Source: Tetracentron sinense (lineage: Eukaryota; Streptophyta; Magnoliopsida; Trochodendrales; Trochodendraceae). From it: DNA of 64,000 nucleotides. Of this stretch, positions 11,966-20,809 are shown one piece after another. The number at the start of each line of letters is the position of its first letter. The first letter of the stretch is position 1. The stretch lies in the NCBI GenBank assembly GCA_015143295.1, contig CM026559.1:21590826-21654825 (forward strand), in the 5' to 3' direction. The notes beneath the pieces are model-generated. The model ran no database searches, had not been told where the DNA came from, and worked only from the letters and a program-made list of their open reading frames with translations. The translations under genes and the position numbers were made by a program.

Positions 11966-13109
11966 TATTAACCTTAAGTTGATATTATTGAACCCCAATG
12001 ATTAGTTAATCAAAACCATGATTGATTTAAGTTAAAAGGGACACGTGTTGGCCGATGGGTGCATTTGAACTCTCCCCAAATCCCAATTGGCTGTGAATCA
12101 ATCTCTAGGATTGGGAATGGGGGTAGGTGACCCTAAACTTTGAATTATTTTTTTGAGCCGACATCATATTCAATCATGATTGAACTTTCCTTGAGCTCAA
12201 TAACACCCACAGGTTCAACAATCTAACCTTTGTTTTTAGAAAAAAATATTAACTCTAATGGTTTAAAGTTCTTAACTAGAATTCAAAGGAGGTTATGTGA
12301 GTGTTACTGTCCGAATTCAATCACAATTTCATAGGATCGGGACTCATAATTTTTTATACTAATATGTTTAAGTATTTTTTTTTCACAGTCTAGGGTTAAG
12401 GATTAGTATATGTTCTAGCAAAGTGTGGAGAATTCTCAATAACAAAAATTTTCAATAATCAGATTGGCAGCACATCCTTTCCAAGGCACCTATTTCCATC
12501 TCCCATAATCATGAGTACTTATGCTATGAATTAAAAAAAAGAAAAAAACCATGATAACCAAAAGTAAAAATAAAACAAGGATAACAGTAAACCATGATAA
12601 AAAAAAAAGGGATCACCATTACAATAAACCATGATAACATAAGCAAAAAACCATGATAACCAAAAGTAAAAAATAAAAAAGCTCTCACATGAACAAATCT
12701 AGTAAGAAATAAAAAAAAATTCAAATTTTTTATAACCTGAGCGTGGCCGGAGGTGGAGGGGTGGAGCTACCGTTAACTGTCCGTGGAGCTGCCGGAGGTG
12801 GGAGAGAGACTTAAGAGAAAAAGCAAAAATTAAAAAAAAATGGCTTGCATGTGAGTTTCGAGGGATTACTTGAGCGTGGGAGGGGATAAAAGTTGGCTGG
12901 AGGTTTCGGATGTCGCCGAACGTTCCGGATGTGGCCACCGAGGGAGAAAGGGTCACCGGAGATATATGTTGCCGGAGGTGTCGTCGGAAATCGTGGAGTT
13001 GCCGGAGTTCAGGTGGTCGGCGGTCGTGGAGTGGCTGGAGAGCAAGATAATAGGAGAGCAGAAGAGAAGGGGAGGAAGAAAGAAGAAAGTATCGGGGTGT
13101 TATAAAAAA
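11966..13109. other. No gene supported; AT-rich direct repeats, then a GC-rich leader-like stretch
   Basis: Between 12,530 and 12,690 a phrase built on ACCATGATAACCAAAAGTAA recurs in A-rich sequence. From 12,730 to 13,090 the composition turns GC-rich with recurrent GCCGGAGG words. An 95-codon plus-strand frame (12,870-13,157) lies here but has no recognisable domain and runs through CACTA subterminal sequence, so I treat it as chance. The GC-rich part may be the transcribed leader of the CACTA element on the minus strand. Confidence 0.4.
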
Positions 13110-13464
13110 CCTATCACGGCGGTTACAATATTACCGCCGTCATATATAAATCTATGATTGCAGTTTTCTTATACCCGCCACCCTTAATTAAATATTCACG
13201 ACGGTTATTTTGAAACCCGCCGTGCTATGTTGAGAAGGCGGGAAAGCGAAATAGGTGGAGGGAAATCCTACCACGATGGTTATGGATAAACCCCCCACCA
13301 TAATGTATATAACACGGCAGGTATTAATTAACCGCCGTGATATTTGTTCCGAAAACAGCCATAGACGGCAGTATTATAATACCGCCGTGGTATACTCTAT
13401 ATGGCGGCGGATTTTAGTAACCACCTTCAAGAGTCTGCCGGGACAGGCCTTTATTTTTGTAGTG
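13110..13464 (-). repeat. CACTA 5' terminal region with CGGCGG subterminal motifs
   Basis: On the plus strand the block ends CTTTATTTTTGTAGTG, the reverse complement of a CACTACAAAAATAAAG terminus. Inside are about nine copies, in both orientations, of a CACGGCGGTTA-type motif (near 13,116, 13,131, 13,193, 13,217, 13,269, 13,311, 13,330, 13,365 and 13,380). In characterised elements TNPA protein binds such subterminal motifs to pair the ends. Confidence 0.75.
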
Positions 13465-14061
13465 GGAGTAATTACTTAAGGGGACAATATAACTCAGCCG
13501 CTAAGCGGATTAACATTTTTTGGTTAAAGGAGACAACACCTAACTCACACACAAGGTCAGACCTAAGGTTACTGTCAAGGTGCCAAAAGGGTTTAAACAA
13601 GACCATTGACTAGTACGAAATACTACATTGTGTGTTGTGTGTGTAGGTCGCAACATAGCTATTTACACAATAGGGCAGGATGAGATACTATGTTGATAGA
13701 TTTGCAATAAAAAAAACTTGGGCTATTTTATTATTATGGCTTTGTATTTTGCTCTTTTGGAATGGAATGAGATCATACTAGTACGTCATGAGCTATTGCA
13801 GCTTCGTTTTTTTTTTTTTTTTATTTGAAGGAATGAGCTATTGAAGGTAAACAATACAAAGATTGATTCATAATCTCTTGGAGAATAATTGTCTTGAATT
13901 TGTGATTTCGTCTGGGACCATCATATCAGTCATGCACGTGCAGGGATGGTATGCCCATGCTCGTCATTCTCCAAGTTCAAATTGGCCATGAATAATAGAT
14001 TTACTGAGCATAATAACCCTAAGATCATACCAATTGGAGTAGGAACCAATTACTCTACCAT
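13465..14061. other. No gene seen
   Basis: About 600 bp of AT-rich sequence between the CACTA terminus and the nested MITE, with a T-run near 13,806-13,822 and no supported feature. Confidence 0.4.
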
Positions 14062-14597
14062 TATAACCGGATTCTGGTGAATCCAGTTATGCCCCTGAGG
14101 TCGCTACATGTCCCCTTTGACACCCCTTAATTGTGGTTAAGATTCACCCACCTAGGGGCGGAGCCAAGATTCTCTTGTAGGAGGCTAACAATGGGGGTAT
14201 GCCCCCGATATTTTTTTTGGGGCCAAGTCATGGGACATCACCTCTGTTTGTGTCCGTTTTGTAAAGAAATCTTTTTTTCTCAAAAATTCGTGCGGGGGAG
14301 GGGGCTAGAGCTCCCCGTCCTCCAGCTCCGCCCCTTTCCTAGGCTATACCCTTATTATTGCTATAGTAAAAAAAAAATTCAAAATTTCAGGGGGCCTGAA
14401 GCCCCCCGGGCCCCATGTGGCTCCGCCAGTGCACCCACCCATCCTTGTTTTATAGAAAAAAATATTACAATTATTAAAAATTATGTTCTTCTAAAAACTA
14501 AGGATGGGTGGGTGAATCTTAACCACAGTTAAGGGGTGTCAAAAAGGACACGTAGCAATCTCAGGGGCATAACTCGGATTCGCCAAATCCAGTTATA
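14062..14597. mobile_element. MITE with ~95-bp terminal inverted repeats, interrupted by a second MITE
   Basis: The left end begins TATAACCGGATTCTGG and the right end, in reverse complement, TATAACTGGATTTGG. The repeats continue through GAGTTATGCCCCTGAG and GACACCCCTTAA to GTGGTTAAGATTCACCCA. The flanks carry ACCAT on both sides (14,057-14,061 and 14,598-14,602), a likely 5-bp target duplication. Without the inner insertion the element is about 250 bp. It has no coding capacity and would be moved by a transposase encoded elsewhere. The superfamily is unsure. Confidence 0.75.
14153..14431. mobile_element. hAT-like MITE inserted in the larger MITE
   Basis: Ends are TAGGGGCGGAGCCA and, in reverse complement, CACTGGCGGAGCCA, the common GGCGGAGCCA terminus of plant hAT-like MITEs. 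An 8-bp direct repeat CACCCACC flanks it exactly (14,145-14,152 and 14,432-14,439), the size expected for hAT. The 279-bp interior has GC-rich inverted halves and no gene. The frame running through it is an artefact. Confidence 0.8.
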
Positions 14598-14602
14598 ACC
14601 AT

Positions 14603-15746
14603 AGAGGATTTGGTTCAATTGGAGTATCGAAATGGTCCAAATTGTAGAACAGCCATAGCTTCATTGCAAAATGAACTGACTGGACAGATACGGTCCGTGT
14701 CTCAGACCGAGTGCTAAGCTATCAATTTGGGGCCCAAAATGATACTGAACCAAGTGGCACCAAAGGAGAGAGCATTTAGATCCAGAGACCTAGCGTAGAC
14801 TAGTGCACCACATAGAATAAAAGAGATCGAAATGACCATGAAAAAAAGTAGAAACCTTGGATCAGATGAGCAAGGATTCAATGAAGAATGCCAAGAAGTT
14901 GTAAGCTACAAATACACTAAACAACTACGGCAATAGATATTTTTTTAGCCCAAGAACAAGACTCGTGCAGTCATGAGAATGGGACTGCAAAATCTTTGTT
15001 AATTTTTGAAAGAGGTATCTGTCAATCCACATGCTTCCCATAATGTCAATTCACATTCTACCTTGACAAACTCAAATTCTAATTGAGACGAAGACAGTTT
15101 CTAAAATGTCTCTAGGTATTTGTCTATCAGCTTCTACCTGTTTTGATTGGTTTCCAAAAATCCTTCACCTTGTGAAAATTGATCAATACTTGGAGGAAAT
15201 TCATAATTATCTTTTATAAATGAAAACTTAAAATTATTATCTTCTATCAATGGAAAGTAGTAATAAGTATTCTCTCTAAATGGAAAGTAGTATATTGTCT
15301 TCTCTAGATGGAAAATTATCATTTATCATTTATCATTAGGTGGTAGGAAGATTTTGCCCTCAAATTGTTTCTTATAAATGCTGAGTATTCTACCAATCTA
15401 TAAATCTTCCAAATGGAATGGAGCTAGATGACTCTAATAAAGTCTCTTTTGGTTGGGCTTAATCTTATTATATCTTCTATCATTTCTATTTCTTCCAACT
15501 CATATGGGGGGTGCGGGGTAAGTCCAGTTTTCTCTACCAAAAATACAAGATGGATGAGAACCCTAACATGCTCGTCATGATCGGATCAATGATTTACCAA
15601 CGGTTGATTCCTTTGGAGGGAACTTTGAAGCAAAGCAGGATGAGCAGGGGTACAATGCAACATGCAAATGAGTAGCCTCTATCCCAGAAAATTTTCGTTC
15701 TTTTTCCTCTCTAGACTACTAGCTTTCTCTTTTTCTTTTTCATTTT
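14603..15746. other. No gene seen; short degenerate repeats at 15,190-15,330
   Basis: The stretch is AT-rich. Between 15,190 and 15,330 a short phrase around ATGGAAAGTAGTAAT and TTATCTTCT recurs at about 35-40 bp. No coding region is supported. Confidence 0.4.
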
Positions 15747-15895
15747 ATGCTTCGTTTGTTTTGATGTAAAATAGGGGAAAATAAATGAAATTCATGAAAA
15801 ATGTCAATTGTCCTAAAGAAAATATACTCAAAAAATGACATTTTCAGTGGAATTCTTTTGTTTTCCTCTATTTGACATCAAAACAAACGGAGCAT
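15747..15895. mobile_element. Small MITE, ~149 bp, ~38-bp terminal inverted repeats
   Basis: The left end ATGCTTCGTTTGTTTTGATG matches the reverse complement of the right end ATGCTCCGTTTGTTTTGATG, and the similarity runs on through AAATAG and GGAAAA. A second left-end-like copy starts at 16,520 (ATGCTCTATTTGTTTCGATG) without a clear partner. The target duplication is too short or ambiguous to fix the superfamily. Confidence 0.65.
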
Positions 15896-16739
15896 TAACT
15901 TCTTTGACCCTATTCTCACTTTGAGAGCTTGTTTGAGCTCCTTATTTTCCGGTAGCTTCTAAAACAGGGTTTCAAATTTTAAAAACCTTCAACAAAGGTA
16001 AGCTATTTCTTTTTTTATTTTAGTTTGTGTTTTACTTTTAAGTATATTATGTATGATTTTAAAGATATTTAGATCTTTGAATCTGGTGGTTTCACTTTCA
16101 GAAAGTCAATATTTGTGTGAACATGAAATTGGCAAATTATGATATCGCCCCTTATAGTTGTGATTCACAGATTGATCATCATAGGAAGTTAATTATGAAG
16201 GAAAGAATTAATTTTGTTAGAAACCTTGACTTAGATACAAGACTTATAAAAACTTATAGGAATTTAAATCTTATGAAAGGGAAGAATTAATTTTGTCAGA
16301 AATCTTGACAAAGTGTTTTAAATTTCGTAGCAATTACCATGACAAAGTGCAGAGTGTCAAGGTTAAATTTAACAAAATAATGGACTATAAAGTAGATGGG
16401 GACCAAAAGTGAGGATTGAAGCCAACAAACAACAATTGGAACAAAAGTGATGATTGATCGGCATTAAAGTGACAAATGAAAAATGACCCTCGATTTCCAT
16501 TAAGTGGCATTTATCGAGATTAATGCTCTATTTGTTTCGATGTAAAATATGGGAAAATTAATCAAATTAGTAGAAAATTTCAAATTTTGTGTGTTTGGTT
16601 TGCATGTAAATATTTTGAAATAAAACGTTTTAGGTAGAAGGAGCAACTTTTGCAAAAAAAAAAAGTAACTCATATTTTAAAATTTTATATGTCATTTATT
16701 TGTAAAATTTTCTACTTAATTATATTTTTACAATAACAA
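15896..16739. other. No gene seen; partial MITE end at 16,520-16,560
   Basis: AT-rich sequence with no coding frame. The only recognisable item is the solitary MITE left end near 16,520, similar to the complete copy at 15,747-15,895. Confidence 0.4.
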
Positions 16740-17300
16740 AAGTACTTCTCTTCATATATATATTTATGAAAATTTCAATAATCAAATTTTAAGACGACAA
16801 AAATTCTACTCTACCCTTTATGACATGTATTTTTTAAATTGATAAGAATAACCTTCACAAAAATTTCTTAAAATGAAAAAATACCCCTTCACATGTGATT
16901 TTCAAATTGACAAAATACCAAATTTAGGTGTCACTTTACTTCCTTAACAAATTAAAAAATATCTATATTTTCAATATGGAAATAATGCCCCTCTTCGCAT
17001 ATATTTTATCAAATAATAAAAAACCCCCATTAACATATATTTCAAAATAACAAACATACCATTCACTGCATGTATTCAAATATTTCTCTTTACATGTATT
17101 TTTTAAAATGATAAAATACCCCTCTTCACATGTATTTTTTAAAATGATAAAAAAATCAATCTTCACATATATGTTCTAAAAGATTAAAATATCCTTCTTC
17201 ACATGTAAAAATAATGACAGATGTTTAGCTAAGTAATTTAAAAAATACATTTTGTACATATTTTATTCGAATGACAAAAATATTATTCTTTCATGTGATT
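16740..17300. repeat. Degenerate AT-rich repeat tract, unit ~40-50 bp
   Basis: Variants of TACCCCTCTTCACATGTATT, TTTTAAAATGATAAAA and similar phrases recur about ten times, best preserved at 17,090-17,200. The 67-codon minus-strand frame here is a product of the repeat, not a gene. Confidence 0.65.
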
Positions 17301-17604
17301 TTCAATGTTTCTTTACTACAAAAAAAAGTATCGTAAAGAAAATTTTCACGTTATTTACGTCGTAAAACCATTTACAAACTATTGGTTCTATTGTTATTTG
17401 TTTACTCTAACCAACCTGAATCTAATGATCCAACAATAATAAAATAAGAGAAGATGAAACAAGTAAAAAGCATTCACATGAAGATTCCCACGGAGGAGTT
17501 TCCTTTCCTTCCTCACTACGAGAAAGAAGAGACTTTAGATACAAATAAGGTCACTATTAGCCAATTTTCTTAATCCAAAACCCGAGCTATATTCCCAGGA
17601 TCAA

Positions 17605-18113
17605 CTATCTGAGGCATGAAATTTTCAATGTTAAAACATGTTGTGGCTTGCTCCTCACTCGGCCCAACAGCAACCACGACTTTACAGTAGCGATGGCTTC
17701 ACACATCACTACCCGAGTACTCTTTGGTACTATTACGATGTGCTCCAACTTAATTAAGGAGTGTATAATCAAGGATCTGAAGATCGTTGACATCACCATT
17801 TCTATATAGGATTCCTTCCTCATTTCTGGACTCAGGGGCCAAGCAATTAGTTTGAATTTTTTTGGCATCCCCCGCCAGTGGGCTATGGCAAAATCTCTTG
17901 CCACTATGCACCTTCGTGCTAGGGTGAGGATGCTAGGGTTGAGATCCAAGCTGGTGAACAATGTAATAATATCATTGCCCATTTATATATTGCTCTCAAC
18001 TCCAAATCAGCTCTAGTATAGGCCCTACTCGGCTGATCTTGTATCATCCTCACCTCAGATGCGTTAAGTTTAGTTGGATTTTCTCGGCCTAGACACAATT
18101 TCTCCATGAGCAT
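17605..18113 (-). pseudogene. Unrecognised broken reading frame (two overlapping minus-strand ORFs)
   Basis: Two overlapping frames, 18,113-17,919 (64 codons) and 17,982-17,605 (125 codons), look like one coding sequence with a frameshift. They share a protein-like composition (FKLIAWPLSPEMRKE, STIFRSLIIHSL, WLLLGRVRSKPQHVL) in an otherwise AT-rich non-coding setting. I cannot assign a family. A transposon, a host gene fragment and an old viral integration are all possible and none is supported. Confidence 0.35.
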
Positions 18114-18714
18114 ATCAGGTTCAAATTGAGGATACTCACGATTTTTTTCATTTTCCTATAAGAGATTTGTCTCTACTATTTAGTGTAGTCATTTAGTTCT
18201 TAGCCTAATGATATCACTTACCCTCTAATGACCGTCATTTTGACAAAAAAAATGTCAAAATGGACAAATATAGTAATTTCATTTATTTACTATCAATGTA
18301 GTATTTTGGAGTCAATTTGGTGTCTGCAACTCCGCACAAAGATCTTTTGTGCCCCTATTGATTAGAGGGCATGTACACAAATTAGGGGTATATTGGTATA
18401 AACACTCACGATGAATTTGCCATTCATCTACTTGTATTCTTGCAAAATGCTCGATTTATTTGTCGGGGCACACAAGATCTGTGTGCCAAGTTACACACAC
18501 AAAACGAATTGAGATGTCATCCATGTACAAAATTTCAAGGATCTCATTATAATGAAGAAGATGTTCAAATTACCCTCCTAGAAGGAGGGACACTGGCCTT
18601 AAGTAATTTGCTTAGAGACAGATAACTTAAGACATATTACTTACAAGTGAGGAGCCTGAAATGCTTTCTGATATATATAAATTGGTAACCTATATTGACT
18701 CCAACAGAATAACA
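18114..18714. other. No gene seen
   Basis: AT-rich flank of the copia element. A short imperfect inverted similarity around AAGATCTTTTGTGCCCC (18,341) and GGGCACACAAGATCTGTG (18,465) is the only structure noticed. Confidence 0.35.
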
Positions 18715-19857
18715 TGTTAGCCTAAAGGTTACAACCCTGTGCACCCCTAATAATTTTGATGATAACATAATAATGGAATGATCATTTTGGTACTAATGTT
18801 TCTATGAAATTTATGTAAAAATCAGATTACAAGAACATTAGCCCAACATTCAAAGTATGAATCAAAGAAAAAGCTCCACATGTACAAGACGGACCATCAA
18901 GAAGAAGCCTCCATATTCATAGTTGAATTCAAGATCAAACCCAAAGTCCAAGTTGGATCATAAACAACAATAAAGATCTTGAAGACATACTTAAGTTGGA
19001 AGATCCAAGATCATGCTGAAGACTATCTTTTCAGAAGTTTTAAAGTCATTTTGATCTATTTGAAAGAGTCTAGGACTTATGTAAAAAATCCTCATTAGTA
19101 TGAAAAGTTGGAATGCTCAAGTACCTAGATTGACCTTAGGAATCCATGACTTAATTTCGTGTCATTCTAAGGCCCTAGGACATTTTAAAATATAATTAAA
19201 ATTATATTAAAGGAAAGCCAAAAGACTTAGTAAATCTTTCATAGCATACTGGTCTTTAAAAGATGAGTTTTCTGTCAAAAATCAGAGGACTCGTCGACAA
19301 GTGAGATTGTGGTCTTAGCACTTGTTGACGAGTGGGCTAATAGTAGCTCAGAATTGAATATGGCAGCTTCACTCATCGACGAATGGACAGTGCACCAGTC
19401 CACTCGTCAATGACTGCTTGTGGGAACCAACTTCAACAACTAGTTTTTAAACGACTATTTTCGTATTAAATGCACTCCCAACGACACTATTGATCATTTA
19501 CCTATAAATTGAGTTCAATTATGAACATCAAACAATTAATTGAACTAACATTGATCAAATCTTTTAGTTGCATTCAATTCTCATCAAGATCATCCGTTGA
19601 AAACCTAGAAATCCCAACTCTTTGTATTTGAGCTTTCAACTCTCATTCTTGGAGAAATTTTTAGAAGTTCTTCAAGCTAATCTTATCAGATCGTTAAGGA
19701 GCATTTTTAAAAGATGAAAATCTCTATTAATTTGTATTGAAGAAAATCAAGAATCGAGGATTCTTGTCCGAGAAGCCGGATTGCTTTGTAAAGTCAAGAG
19801 ATGATGTTCTCTTGCATTGAAGGTGCTTATCTCAACCTTGAAAGGAGATTGTAAAGG
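18715..19857 (+). mobile_element. Copia (SIRE-like) 5' LTR, first part
   Basis: The LTR begins TGTTAGCCTAAAGGTTACAA. This matches the reverse-complement start of the solo LTR at 47,260-49,561 (TGTTAGCCTTTAGGTTTTGA, then TTGATGATAACA), which confirms the boundary. Upstream of a TATA box (TATAAAT, 19,503) lie CTCGTCGACAAG-type words in both orientations (19,290, 19,320, 19,372, 19,401). The LTR is broken after 19,857 by the gypsy element and continues at 31,614. Its total length without the insert is about 1,430 bp. Confidence 0.8.
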
Positions 19858-20757
19858 TGTAACGGATAAAATTCGTAAAAACAACTCAGCGTTGAGGGAC
19901 GAGCTCGTTTTTGTCGTTTTGTTCACGAAAGTGACATGTGGACACAAGTTGGGGTCACGTGCTTAAAATATCGGGGCCACGCGTTGTCCGATACACAACG
20001 ATCCCGTTGTGCGCATTACGACATCTTTGTTCTCTTGCAGAACAACGTCTCCGTTGTGACTTTGACGACGTACTCGTTGTCTAAAGCACAACGTGAACGT
20101 TGTGCTCTTGACAACGTCGTTATCGTTGCGCGAACGACGAGACCGTTGTCTCACCAACAACGAGGTCGTGCTGTGTTTTGAGGCATCTACGCCGTAACCG
20201 AGCTTGGGTCAACAACGAGACCGACTCGTAGGAGGAAGTGATCAGGAGGCGATCCATAATTCCGACAAGTGTGCCGAACTTGCCGTTTCGTGCCGAAAGC
20301 ACTGTCTTGGCATTTAATGCTGGTCACTTCTGCGTACCGTCCGATCCCGTCCGATTGGACTTAGGGGGGGCTCACACGTGTAATGCAACCGACGGCAGAT
20401 ATATCTCAGATATTTGGCAATGAGTGCTAAGACACGTGGTATGGACACCTATGGCCATCTATGGTCATCGATGGCCATATCAGCCTTGCCCTATATAAAC
20501 CCCGTGATTTTTAGTGCACAGGAGGATGATTGATGAACCCAGAAAAAAGAATACGTGTTCAGTGCTCCTAAGGCCTTGAGCATTTTTTTTCAGTGTTTGT
20601 TCTTGTGCTTACTGTTCACCATCTTCTACCCCTACTGACTTTACCATCGGAGTACAGGTCGGGGTGCCACACCCTCCGCTCCAACTTTCTGCCAGTAAAC
20701 CAGGACGTGGAAGTAGCTCCTGCTGACGCGTGTCCGTTCGGTAATTTTCCTCCCACA
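19858..20757 (+). repeat. Gypsy 5' LTR (900 bp)
   Basis: Begins TGTAACGGATAAAATTCG and ends TTTTCCTCCCACA. The U3 part from 19,983 to 20,230 contains 12 copies of CGTTGT or ACAACG in both orientations, including the compact palindrome GCACAACGTGAACGTTGTGC. A TATA box (CTATATAAAC, 20,491) places transcription start near 20,520, leaving about 235 bp of R-U5. Confidence 0.95.
20492..20499 (+). promoter_or_regulatory. TATA box of the gypsy LTR promoter
   Basis: TATATAAA in a GC-richer context, followed about 30 bp later by TTAGTGCACAGG. The same box is present in the right LTR at about 31,343. Confidence 0.75.
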
Positions 20758-20760
20758 AAA

Positions 20761-20779
20761 TTGGCGCCGTCTGTGGGAA
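20761..20779 (+). other. Primer binding site of the gypsy element
   Basis: TTGGCGCCGTCTGTGGGAA starts three bases after the left LTR end. This TGGCGCCG-type site is common in plant Ty3/gypsy elements of this lineage and would pair with the 3' end of a host tRNA. The exact tRNA is not decided here. Confidence 0.85.
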
Positions 20780-20809
20780 GAGAACCCACCTTTTTTGCTC
20801 TCTGCGATC

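Larger units (their letters stand above)
1320..13464 (-). mobile_element. Decayed CACTA (En/Spm) DNA transposon, minus orientation
   Basis: On the minus strand the element begins at 13,464 with CACTACAAAAATAA, the signature terminus of plant CACTA elements. CGGCGG subterminal motifs follow, then a TNP2-like transposase gene (9,053 to 4,104), a TNPA-like gene (3,486 to 2,062) and a tandem-repeat block. The order TNP2 then TNPA is the usual one. A matching left terminus (CACTACAAA on the plus strand) is not visible, so the 3' end is deleted or lies outside the window and the left coordinate is only the edge of the repeat block. The stretch 9,054-12,440 may include later insertions. All coding parts are broken, so the copy is not autonomous. 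Confidence 0.7.

Noticed and set aside
12870-13157. 95-codon plus-strand frame in the GC-rich stretch
   Set aside because: It overlaps CACTA subterminal motifs, has no homology I can recognise, and fits better as transcribed leader sequence of the opposite strand.
17605-18113. Reading this broken frame as an endogenous viral gene
   Set aside because: I considered it because the frames look protein-like and match no transposon I know, but no diagnostic motif supports a viral origin. It is left as unrecognised.
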